Shown in pieces: positions 10,980 through 20,941 of a stretch of 46,627 bases of DNA. Where the stretch lies: positions 127,965 to 174,591 of the forward strand of contig MU130264.1 of the NCBI GenBank assembly GCA_015039465.1, read 5' to 3'. Under the pieces are notes generated by a model, which was given only the letters and a program-made list of their open reading frames with translations, was not told where the DNA came from and searched no databases. This DNA comes from Phlegmacium glaucopus (taxonomy: Eukaryota; Basidiomycota; Agaricomycetes; Agaricales; Cortinariaceae). Made by a program: the position numbers and the translations under genes. Numbering within the stretch: position 1 is the stretch's first letter; each line of letters starts with the position of its first letter.

Positions 10980-13453
10980 CAAGGAAGCAATCAACGAGCT
11001 CAACTGGGAGCGTAAAGGTAGGAAAAACCTGCTTCCCAACTAATCCTGGTTCTCCGCGCGAGATAGGATCGGCTGGGTTAGCTTCAGACTCAATGTAGTT
11101 GATGTTAGGCGTGATGAATAAGTCCATGAGGACCACGTATGTGCGGCGGACAGAAAGATTAATGTGGGTATTCGAGCTGCGGCCCTTGGCCATGGCCCCA
11201 ATTGTGCCTTGGTTGTCGGAATGGATGAGCAGTCGACAGTCACGGAGACCCTTCTGTTCAAGGAAATAAACCAGAAGCTCGACCGCAACTGTCTCCAGCC
11301 AACAGATGTCACGGCCTGGAATCTTCCAAGTGGGGGACAGGCGGAAGGCAGCCCAAGACTCTCCCATAACAATACCAATACCCCATGATGTGGAGGCGTC
11401 TATGTAGAGCCCCAAATCCTGCAGAGTACCACGAGGATGAAGTTGACGGGTGACGCAGGGAACTGATAGCGCCTCCAGCCACCATTCTAGGTCTTTGATC
11501 ATGGCCCGAGGTGGGTATCTGGTCCTGAAGTACCTGTCTTTGCACTGGAAGGATGCGGCGAAATTGGAGAGTGAAGGGAGACGAGAGTGGCCGTTTACAT
11601 ATACGAATGCGACGTGACACAATGAACCATGAATCTTTTCAACATCAACAAGCTGGCATGGATGGTTGTAAATCGAGAAGTCGTTGAGAAAACGGCGGAC
11701 CCGCTCATGAAACTTGAGTCGTTTTACTTCAGGGAGGCTAACTAGTTTCTGGGGTATGTCCCACAGGAAACCGATGAATGTTGTTATGAATTTAAAGCTG
11801 TCATCCTCTTTTTCTTTGTGCCAAGGGACACCTAACGGCTCAATACGACGTAAGGCCTCCGGGCGGTCGTAGTCATAATAGAAATCGCCATCCGAAAATG
11901 TGCCTGTAGCTGATGGAGTGCGGAAGATTTTGAGGTCGTCTTCATATTTTAGAATGGGACGGACTTCCTCTGCCTCCCAAATGTCAACCACAGCGTTACC
12001 AATCATGCCCGAATTGCTACTAGCACTGGCGGTGCCAAATGCATGAGCGTGGTTGATCAGAAAACGACTGGGTGTTCCTTGAACGACCAGCCAAGGTTTA
12101 TGTGATGGGAGAACAGGACAGGTGCGGTGAAATTTTTCGATGTCCAACGTACATGCCTGTGTGCCGGGTGGTGCAATTGCTATCTGTGATGGCTTGTATA
12201 AATATACATGTTTATGGTGATGGATGATGATGATTGTAATGAATATGGTATGAAGGGACATGAGGCACCCGATGAGGACATGAGGTCCGACCAGCGCTCA
12301 ACGCGCCGGCCATTTGAAGACATGAGGTACTTCAAAATTGAGGACATATTGTCCATGTGACGCACACAATATGCAATTCCCAAAATAGCGGATAACAGCA
12401 GGAAGAAAACAGCGCCTCGCGCTGAACGCAGAGGGGTGTATAACGATGGAAACCCAAAAAATGGAAAAAGATAAGGAAAAAGGGACTCACCATGTCTGCA
12501 ATTTTCGAGGCCATATCAAAACGCGTTGGGAAATCGGCTTTGTGGATGTAAGAGTTGACTGATGCATGAAGCTTGGTAGCTTTGGAGAGATGTTGGCAAA
12601 TCCGGATTTTATCAGGGGCGCCAGGATGCTGAGGTTGAACTGAAACAATAAGCGGAGATGATTGAAATGGGCCACGCAGGATGAGTTCGACTTCTTCCTG
12701 AGAGAAAGGACCAGACATCCTGCCAGAATCGACCTCCTTACTTAAATATTCTTCGACAGCCTCGACATGTTGTATAACAGATGGATTATTAGGTAAGATG
12801 ACGGTCTCCGAGAGAGAAGGCATGCGCCCGAGAGGAAAACCATGTCGTAGATTCGATGGGAGGAGATGGTAATTGGCAATGAGATTGTGTTTGAGAAGGA
12901 GTGACTCGAAGGCATCAGGATTATAGGGATGAAAAATGCGGTTGAAAATCAAGGAGTGTTCAGGTAAAGACTCGACCAAAGGCAGACGTGGAATGATGGA
13001 GCATGAGAAATCGATGTAGGAGAGACGAGGGGAACGTGCTGCAGCGAGGAATGCTTCAAGTGGAGGTGGGGCCGGAGCGACAGGTCCAAGAGAGTGCGTA
13101 ATGTTCCTTGCTGCCACAAAAGGAACACATGTGGGCGCGTTCCTCTTTGGGGTGAGAACAGCTACTGCGGTTGCCTTGAACGTTCCAGGTAGCACAGAGA
13201 GAGCGGTTGTCGGGACTGACGAGGCCCTGGCTGGTGCATTTTGACCATGTTGATTTCCCGTTGGAGAACTTGACAGGTTGAGAGGAGTCTTGGTGGAAGA
13301 AAACCGTATGACCTCTTTCCGCGCATATGAGGCAGTTGGAGTTGGATGAGGATGACCTCCCACTGCCTGGCGAAAAGGGCTGTTGGTTGGGGTTAAAACG
13401 AGGCGATGTTTTGGAGAAGGAGCTTTTGATGTAGTTACCAAGACCACGATCAC
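10966..13453 (-). CDS. DIRS-like reverse transcriptase / RNase H
   Basis: The open frame 13453-12491 enters RT through SLPEHSLIFNRIFHPYNPDA, DSGRMSGPFSQEEVE and DKIRICQHLSKATKL. It is interrupted by a 307-bp intron-like segment (12184-12490, donor GTGAGT, acceptor ACAG) and resumes as IAIAPPGTQACTLDIEKFHR in the same phase. Motif A aspartate is in TLDIEKFHRTCPV and the catalytic pair in ILKYEDDLKIFR. The RNase H part has LGLYIDASTSWGIGIVMG, WLETVAVELL, LIHSDNQGTIGA and NYIESEANPADPISR, giving the D-E-D-D set. It ends at 10966, overlapping the recombinase start. The RT frame overlaps the Gag end (stop 13056) in another frame, so it may be expressed by frameshift or from its own start. Coding looks intact if the 307-bp segment is spliced. 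Confidence 0.82.
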
Positions 13454-14522
13454 GATTGTTGTTTGGTATGAATTTTGGTGCCTGAGAAGCGGTCAGGAGA
13501 CCTTGAAATTCTAACCTGAGCTTGTGGCTGGATGCTGCTTCCCTGAAAGCATTGTCGTGGTCAGCTGGATTGAACGAAGTTTTGTGACTGCGATGTTCTT
13601 TACGAAGACGCAATTCAATGCATTTCCAGGCATCGTAGAGCTCGTCCCTGTCTCTGTGCACATTAAAGAAATTGAAATGCTCGTCAAACCATGCAGCATG
13701 TTGCCCATCGTCTCCTGTCTTGTCGCGTGCCTGTTGAAATTTAAACATGTTGAGAGCGGCCTCGGACCACTGGCTGCATGTAATGGAGAGTTCCTTTCCA
13801 AAACGGCCTGAGAGCTTCTCGATGTCAAGAATATGGATACCTTTGCTCTCGCCTGGCAACGGATTAGATTTTATGGTTGGGAGAGTTGAGGCCTCATCAA
13901 CCAAGATTTGTAAGTTTTTGTTTAAAAAGAATGGAAGGGGTACTGCGACGTGAAGTTCGGTGTCAAAAAGACTCTGCGCGAACTCTAATGGAGTAAAGGC
14001 CCCGATTATCCTCTCCACCTGATTGCTGCCGTCCATGCAGCGTCTCTTCGCCCGGAGAATCTCCTCGGTTGTCCGTATGTCAGCGGATTCAGAAGCTACC
14101 TTTCGTTTAAGCTTATCCTCTTTATCCTTGAGTTCTTCATCTGCCAGAAAGTTGGCTAGGCTAGGATAAATCCATTCACGAAATGAACTATAAAACGAGG
14201 GAACCTTCAGCCGGTTCAGATTTTCGAGCTCGATGGTAATTAAGGAGGCCGTCTCTGATCCGGGGTGCGGATTAGAAACAGGGTCCTCCGCGTGTGCCAA
14301 GGTTTTTAGAGACCTGGCATCGTTCTCGGCCTCGATTTTTTTGTTCTTCTGTAGAATGGAAGCGAGTGAAAGGCTTTTAAGCATCTGAATAACATTAGGC
14401 GAGGAGTGTGTGCGGTGAGCTCGAGGTACAGGATGAACTTGGGGAAGAGGGGCAGGTTGAGGAGGGAGGAGAACTTGAGCGGGCAGAATGGGAATCATGT
14501 CTACATCGTTGCCTTGGACCAT
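13056..14522 (-). CDS. Gag-like protein of the DIRS element
   Basis: ATG at 14520-14522 (MVQGNDVDMIPILPAQ) opens 488 residues. A proline-rich start is followed by a charged helical part (DEELKDKEDKLKRKVA) and a capsid-like core (FTPLEFAQSLFDTELHVAVP, KLSGRFGKELSITCSQW). Two zinc-knuckle-like motifs come near the C-terminus: CLICAERGH around residue 395 and CSFCGSKEHYALSWTC near the end. The C-terminal 400 bp overlap the RT frame. It presumably coats the element RNA, by analogy with other Gag proteins. Confidence 0.75.
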   Translation of the reverse strand: MVQGNDVDMIPILPAQVLLPPQPAPLPQVHPVPRAHRTHSSPNVIQMLKSLSLASILQKNKKIEAENDARSLKTLAHAEDPVSNPHPGSETASLITIELENLNRLKVPSFYSSFREWIYPSLANFLADEELKDKEDKLKRKVASESADIRTTEEILRAKRRCMDGSNQVERIIGAFTPLEFAQSLFDTELHVAVPLPFFLNKNLQILVDEASTLPTIKSNPLPGESKGIHILDIEKLSGRFGKELSITCSQWSEAALNMFKFQQARDKTGDDGQHAAWFDEHFNFFNVHRDRDELYDAWKCIELRLRKEHRSHKTSFNPADHDNAFREAASSHKLRLEFQGLLTASQAPKFIPNNNRDRGLGNYIKSSFSKTSPRFNPNQQPFSPGSGRSSSSNSNCLICAERGHTVFFHQDSSQPVKFSNGKSTWSKCTSQGLVSPDNRSLCATWNVQGNRSSCSHPKEERAHMCSFCGSKEHYALSWTCRSGPTST

Positions 14523-15092
14523 TTTTCACGGAAAAGACGGGAAAATTGAGGGAAGTGTGTATTTATGAATTAATAAACTTGTTCTGAGTTTTTGGGACTC
14601 AAAAAAAGTTCTGAGGATGGATAAAACTCTTTTTCCGCGTCAGAACCAGGTCCAATGCGATAAAGAAAGGCGTTCGTAATCGCAAGCAAATCTTTTCATA
14701 TTTGTGTATGTAATTTACAGATGAAGAAGCTAGGATGTGGTTCTGACGCTGAACGTTACCTTATCCGATAATGAGCTAGCCCTCGTTCCTCGGGCTTGCT
14801 CATCGCGGAATGTCTTGTCCTTCGAGAGCCTGAACGAGCCTGAACGATTCCCTCCAGCTGACACTTAGTCATGCGGACCAAACGGCAGTCTATCGGTGAT
14901 GATTTAGGGCAGATCTGCCATCCGTGGGGGCTTGAGGACTTGGCGATTCATTTGAGGGACACGTCAGATTAGTTGGATAACGGGTCCATAAAAGGAACGA
15001 AGCATTAATTACATAACAGACGCGTTAGACGTGGGACGTAACACGTGATCGGTTTGGTTTTAGCAGCGCATCTAAATGCAAAAACACATTCC
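14523..15092. other. Upstream flank of the DIRS element, with inverted repeats
   Basis: There is no gene. GCGTCAGAACCA near 14638 is repeated in inverted form as TGGTTCTGACGC about 90 bp further on (near 14740). A stem-loop follows at about 14772-14802, where TGAGCTAGCCC pairs with GGGCTTGCTCA with one mismatch. These may be remnants of the element's terminal or internal complementary repeats. The right part also holds the promoter of the gene starting at 15093. Confidence 0.4.
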
Positions 15093-16041
15093 ATGGCAAA
15101 CCGTCGTACTCAAAAATCCAAAATCCAAAAAGCTGATGAAAACTCAGGGTTTGACTCTCAAGACTTTGCCCTCTCACAAGAATCGATACCGAGTCCAGAT
15201 GCTCGGGCTGAGCATCAGAGGATGTACGCGTTTCTACGTCACTTATAGTAGTACTAATGTGATTACTTTTTATCTATACTAGCCTCTTGAAGGCCCTTAC
15301 AGGTGAGTCAATAAAATATAGAACATGGTGCCATGTTGGACTTACTAATAATTGCCACAGAACTACGGAGGAAAGAAAAGGCAGAAAGAGAGAAGAAAAC
15401 CGAAAAGGACAAAAAATTCTTGCAAATAATCGTAAAGCATCTCGATCGTGATGTAGATAATGCGCATATATGCAGTGCATTCATCGTCGCTAACTCCAGG
15501 ATTGCTTTTGCAAGCTCACCAAGGCGACAGATATAATTGAAGAAACCGTGAAGGCCGCGTGAGTCTCATGGCGCATATATTTGGATCGTAATACTATGAC
15601 CCACTATTACTTTTCCAGTGAGGCTGAATATAACGCCTTCCTCTCCAAATACACTGTACAGGAAGATAAAATTTATAATCTGTGGACGGAGATCCAAAGC
15701 GAGCAATCAAAATTAGTGGTTCGTCTATCAAATCTTCTATAAAAATGACAACCCCTCATCTATGCTTTCTAGGATATCGTTAATGAGCAGCACGGGATCA
15801 AAAAAAAGGCGGTCACCAGCACAGCATCTGCGCATCTAACTGCATTATCCAACGCGAATTCTGCGTGCAATGGTACATTGACACCTTTCTCTGTTGACGT
15901 TCCAGTATTTGACATAAGCTTGACTTCTATTCCATTTCTCGACATTGGCTGTGGTTCACAGAATCGCGAAAGATTATTGACAGCCTAATTCCGCCTTCTG
16001 ACTCAGACTCGGACTCGGATGTGACTGACAGTGATAATTAG
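15093..16041 (+). CDS. Small coiled-coil protein with acidic tail (unknown)
   Basis: Seven exons join in one frame from ATG 15093 (MANRRTQKSKIQKADEN) to TAG 16039-16041. The first donor is GTACGC near 15223, and the small exon 2 encodes LLKALTG. Exon 3 encodes the charged helix ELRRKEKAEREKKTEKDKKF. Later exons give CKLTKATDIIEETVKAA, EAEYNAFLSKYTVQEDKI and QSEQSKL. The last exon ends SLIPPSDSDSDSDVTDSDN. All junctions keep phase, with typical acceptors and 47-90 nt introns. The protein is about 195 residues, largely alpha-helical, and the serine-aspartate tail looks like a casein-kinase-2 substrate. I do not recognise the family. It converges on NOP56, 316 bp away. Confidence 0.65.
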
Positions 16042-16357
16042 TGCTTTCTGGGTCCCTTGTTCTCATACTTGCTGGGAATGTCTTCTAAAAGCTGTGGAGT
16101 TGACTCGCTCTTGGTCGTCTTGGCTCTTGGACATGCTGTTTTCCCTCTGTACGGCTCGTATCACGATACTTTTCTCGTAACCTTGCAGGACTTGAATACA
16201 CAGGATCTGCGTTATATGGCCTCGGTGCTGCTGTCGACCTTCGTAGGAGTGTACCATGGCTACAAATTGCAGTGAAGAGAAAATGAATGCTAAAATATAG
16301 CCAAGACAGATAGATAGCGACAACAACAAGGTAAGTAGCAAGGACGAGAAGGCAACA

Positions 16358-18197
16358 TTACTCTTTACTCTTCTTTTCCTTCTTATCTTTCTTATCCTTC
16401 TTGTCCTTCTTCCCCTTCTCTTTCTCTTTCGATGGCTCGTCCTGTTATGAGAGTCTCGTAAACCTGCTGTAAAATGGAATGAGATGAGACGAAAACGCTT
16501 ACAACCATTGCAGCCTCGCTCTTTGCCTTCTCTTTCATTGCCTTTTTCAAGGCCTTTTTCTCCTCCTTTGACAACTTCACCTTCTTTGACGAATGCGCCT
16601 CCTTCTCCTCGTCAACATCCATATCGTCTCTCTTTCTCTTCTTCTTGTCCTTCTTCGGCTTCACCGGCGTTGCTTCCAGGGTAGTTAGTGCTGGGCCGTC
16701 TACCTCCATGTCATTGTCATCTTCCAGCGCAAGATCTTCCAAGACTCTGCGAATAGCGTCCGCGTTCTTAGATGGTGGCGCTCCCGTTTCGAAGAAATTG
16801 AGTCGTTCTTCAACTTGAGCCCGAAGGGCTTCACCAAACTTGGGTGTTGGGTTCTCTGTCATTACGCAATATCAGTGTACGCCCCATCGTTAGTAGAGAA
16901 AAAGAGCGGGTACCAGAATAACAATCGATACGAGATGCTATTGAACATTTATTGGCGAGGAATCGAGAGATACGACCTTTGTGTTTGGCACCAGCGCGAC
17001 CAATAAAGGTTGAATGGTAAAGGAGACCATACTATAACCATGTTTGAGATGATGGCAATGATGATATGAACTTTGAGACGTACTTTTGGCGTGTTACCCT
17101 TTGTCTTCAACGCTCTGAACAGTGCCTTCTCAGCACCTAAAATCTGGACTGTGCTAGCAGGATATTTGCTCAGATTCGTCAAGCTACCAGCATGACTGAT
17201 GAGTCGTGCGCCCACGCGCTCGCCTAGAAGAGCTGTAAGACTTGGTGCAACAGAGTTCATCTTCTCTGCTAGATACGATACTAACGACTTGCGGTAATCT
17301 GAAAGGGAGACGACTCGTGTGGCGAACGAGGAGATATTTAGCATATCTATGTCTGAGAGACCGGATCCCATGGAACCACGGGCGGCGTCGAGGATGTTTT
17401 GAGCGACCGTTGTGTCATCGTCCAGAAGGGCGGCCAAGTCAGGTAGTTTGTCCTCATCGAGGGAGTCCTTATCACCAATGAATTTGGCGACACGGGCATA
17501 TTGGTGGTTATCAGGCACAAGTCGGATAAGTTCCGGGAAATGATACCCATACCACTCCCGAATACGCATAGAAAATAAGTTGACGTCCTTGTCCAATTGA
17601 TCCAATAGCGCAATGGCCTGAATAATCATGTTATCTACCCGGTTTACGTTGAATTTAAGTTTGGAGCGGGAGTAGGAGTGACCCAGGCCGAGTTGTGCTT
17701 TTTTGAGGTCGTCGGTCTGGAGACCTTTGAGTAGTTTGGAAGCGTGTAGTCGGATACCACGAATAAGGTCTTGAGCGATCTCTGATACGTCAATTCCGAA
17801 ATCAAAGACATCTCTTATGCTCTTCCCAAGCAATGGATCGGAAACAGCAAGAACGACGGCTGATTTTTTTGATGGTTTGGATAGGTTGAGTTCTAGTAGG
17901 TTTTTGAGGTGATCGTTCAATATGCCTGGGATGAAAATCAATCCAGTTGAAGTCAAAGGGGAGCTTTTTGCATAAAGAGTATTACCACGCACCTTCAGAT
18001 ACATCATTTGCGTTCTCCAAAGCCTGGGCAGCGCTTTTAAAAGGTAAAAAGCTCATCAACGACACCATTTTACCGAACTTGGCTAAATCATGGAAGGATT
18101 CTTGAACTGCCTTGTTCTTGGATCCAATGTTCTCCATAAGTTTTGCTTCGAAGATGGCATAGCCGGATGCTGACTCGAAGAGTACGTGGGTGACCAT
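16358..18197 (-). CDS. NOP56: NOP56, box C/D snoRNP core protein
   Basis: Five exons: 18197-17993, 17925-17084, 17031-16914, 16855-16503 and 16441-16358. Introns are 67, 52, 58 and 59 bp, and the frame is complete at 533 residues. The start is [20 protein letters not shown]; an upstream in-frame ATG at 18276-18278 would add about 27 residues not expected for the family. The NOP5NT domain comes first, then a coiled coil, then the Nop domain with [54 protein letters not shown] and [20 protein letters not shown]. The tail is lysine-rich ([19 protein letters not shown]). It bridges the two halves of box C/D snoRNPs and is needed for rRNA 2'-O-methylation and early 60S assembly in the nucleolus. 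The GNTPKYGL signature, with no break, distinguishes it from NOP58. Confidence 0.95.
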
Positions 18198-18367
18198 CTT
18201 GGAGCAGCTTTTTACGCCGTTCACGGCGACGAGTAAGGGAACTTTTTTCTTCGAAAGTGACAGGTGACTGGTGCACATGACGTTGTCACGTTGACAAAGT
18301 CACGTTATGACAAGGGGACAGCTGACTTGAACCCTCTCGAACTTCACCACTCGAACTTCTATTTGCT
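18198..18367. promoter_or_regulatory. Short divergent promoter between NOP56 and a small gene
   Basis: The two start codons are 170 bp apart on opposite strands. The interval contains GTCACGTTGACAAAGTCACGTT-like direct repeats (TCACGTT near 18285 and 18299). These could be binding sites shared by both genes. Confidence 0.35.
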
Positions 18368-18658
18368 ATGTCCTCAAGGTTAGGTTGCTTGTGGCGTTAA
18401 TTCTATTCCAGTCAGAGCGCAGGATTCAAGCTGGGCTGACTTCAATTACAACGATCTTCGGACTTGAGCATTTCGTCAGACTCTGATGGAGAGCTTACTC
18501 TCCTGAGTCCTAGTGAACTTGGAAAGCTTCATGAAAATGCCAAAAACGTCAAGATCTCTCGTCCACCCGATTACACTAGGATCCGTAAAGTGTCCAAAAC
18601 TGTCCCATTATCAGATTCTGGTTCTTGGGTCTCAGTGCTTGCATCCATATACTACTAG
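18368..18658 (+). CDS. Small hypothetical protein divergent from NOP56
   Basis: ATG at 18368 with an 11-nt first exon (18368-18378), a GTTAGG donor, a CTGAC branch site and a TTGAG acceptor (18468) joins a second exon 18469-18658. The result is about 66 residues: MSSSISSDSDGELTLLS, then SELGKLHENAKNVKISRPPD, ending VLASIYY. It is serine/aspartate-rich at the start and basic in the middle. I do not recognise it. The model depends on one intron with a non-T-rich acceptor, and the frame could belong to a longer or decayed gene. Confidence 0.4.
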
Positions 18659-20874
18659 TACTCGACACTGCCTACTAATCTCTCCACGGAAACGATAAGC
18701 GGACACGGCTTCTAACTGCCTGCATGTCGTAAAGTCCTCTCAAATCTTAAACTTCACTTGCTGTATCGACTTGTCGGCCTACAAATTCCGATTCTCTGCA
18801 CCTGACCAAATATAACCGTCTTGCCTTGCCCTACCACCCTGGGTAGCCATAGCTTGAAGGTCTTTTTGGCCAATGCCTCCAACCAACGCACTAGCCAGCC
18901 CGAGTCAATTGACAGACCCATAGATATACCGTTGAAGATTATTCACGGCCGAAAATGACATCTATTCTCCAACGCTTCGTACATGTTTGGCGCTGTATCA
19001 ATAGATGTTCCTTTGACGCTACGTCGTTTCTTGATTTAAGTTAAGCGCCATAGGTGTTTCCTACTGGCTTATCGGCCGGCTCATGAGCGGCCGTTGTTGA
19101 ACTGATGATCATTGAACATTGAATTGACCGGTCACACCCACGTCAATGGGTTCCATCATACAACGGTTAACTTGGTAGCACACATGTATCACAAAATGAT
19201 ATCACTGGCTGATTATGCGTAGTGGTCGGAACAAGTACATTGAATCCGCCTCAATTTAAACTCCGGGGGCCGCCTCGTGTCGCCAGACTCGCCACAGATT
19301 TCCATAGTTGATCAATCGACGAATCTAGTTATATGCCCAGTTCTACTCAAGTTCTCAGAACCACGGACCATAATAGAAACTCCTATAACCACAAGTGGCT
19401 GGACCGAAAGGCATGTAGCTTTTCAATATGGGGTTTCCAGTGGCACGGCCTCGAGGCATTTCTACTAAAAGTCCTTTATAGGTCTGTTTTCATCATACAC
19501 GTGCGGACATTTTTTCCACGTTTTGTTAGATGAAAGGCCGTAATTCGGAGTCGGTAGCTGTGACGATTACCACCAGCAGCGTATCCACATGTAATCTATA
19601 CCCTCGGAAATGTGGCAGGGTGGGAGAGATAAAAAAAATTAGAGCACGTAAATATTAATATCACAGCTCTAAATCAATTAGTACCACGGATCTCGGCGAG
19701 CCATTGCACAACTGGCAGTGATATTTGTGTAATCAAGTCAATCTCAACTTTAAGGCGACATCATCCAGGCTTATACGCGAACCTGAGCACTCGGATGATC
19801 GGCTCTTATTCTGCACGCCTGTCCGCTGCACACACTTTGTTGCAAAAATACAATAGTGAACTCGTCGGACATATTTTTGGTTTCTTATTTAATCTTACGG
19901 CACAGCCCTTAGCATTTCGTAAGGATTCCAAAAGAGACGACACATATCTGATGAATTTCTGCTCTCCGATCGCATTTGTCGCAATAAAATAAGAACTTGC
20001 CAGTGAGATCGTGAGAGAAGTCTAGATCTTATTTTTACATGTAGAGAGTCTTGAACATTCTAGCATTTTCGAGAGGATTCCGAAGGAAGCTGGACCTTCT
20101 GTTATCTTCTGACCCATGAATTCGGACAGATACAATATAGTTCTTTTCCCGGAACCCGGCGCCACCTTCAGTATCTTCTATCCTGATGTGACATTCATAT
20201 TTGACTCATAAAATATTGAACTTGAATCACAAAGTTTTGTACCCTAATAGCTTCCTTTGGACTAAAACAGGTATGAAACGGATTCGGTAACTTGCCAGTA
20301 TCGGACGCAAACATTGAGCGTATGCATTCTCCATATCCATTAGGCAAAAAGATAAGAGTAGCTACCCGATTATTTATTAAAGTCTGCAACGTTATAAACT
20401 TTGTAAGTATACGTCAGTACATCGCTTGTGAAGGAAAATTCTCGGACTGTTGACGAAACCTGCTATACTCACAGTAGGTGGCAGTGGTTAATCAGAAATT
20501 GATGATTGCAAACCTTCAAGTTGTCAAAAGCATGTCAAGGTCACATGATGTAAATCAGAACAAAATTTACAAAGTTCCATTTTTGTATTTATGCTCCCCC
20601 ATCGCCTCGTGGTCGCCAGGCCTGTTCTTCTTGTCCTTCTGGTCAATTCAAAGGCAGGGACTTGACTGTGCGGACCCAGGGGGTTTTTCACTATAAACAG
20701 AACATCAAAAGCTGTTGGCAACCGACCTTGGGCCAGGTATACTATCACTCTTTCAAAGGCACGATTTAAGCATCGTCACTCATCTTGATATCGTGTTGGT
20801 ATCAACAGTCACCGGTTCAGCCTCCAACCTCGTGGCCATAGACTTTTAACGCCATCTTTTCACGAACTTCTACG
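18659..20874. other. 2.2 kb with no gene recognised
   Basis: Open frames are all short (under 75 codons) and unsupported on both strands. I see no tRNA, rRNA or clear repeat. Base composition is ordinary and CpG is present, unlike the right end of the window. Confidence 0.4.
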
Positions 20875-20875
20875 C

Positions 20876-20904
<29 letters not shown>
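20875..20904. repeat. Poly-C run of 30 bases upstream of a gene
   Basis: Thirty consecutive C occur 37 bp before the ATG at 20942, inside the likely 5' UTR or core promoter. The length may be an assembly estimate. Confidence 0.85.
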
Positions 20905-20906
<2 letters not shown>

Positions 20907-20941
20907 ACTTGTTCCTCTACCATCAAGCTCATCCCCTCACC

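Larger units (their letters stand above)
2350..14522 (-). mobile_element. DIRS-like tyrosine-recombinase retrotransposon, split by a nested DNA transposon
   Basis: Read on the minus strand the order is Gag (14522-13056), reverse transcriptase/RNase H (about 13453-10966), then a tyrosine recombinase that starts near 10979 and finishes at 2421. This gag-RT-RH-YR order with a recombinase in place of a DDE integrase is the DIRS pattern. The recombinase is interrupted between 9867 and 2832 by a 7.0-kb Plavaka-type transposon, so the element is dead as a unit. Outer limits are approximate: 14522 is the Gag start codon and 2350 lies just past the recombinase stop. I found no convincing LTR pair. Fungal DIRS elements often use inverted or split repeats, which need a dot plot to define. 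Confidence 0.75.

Noticed and set aside
16358..18197. Intron-encoded snoRNAs in NOP56
   Set aside because: The introns are 52-67 nt, too short to hold a box C/D or H/ACA snoRNA.
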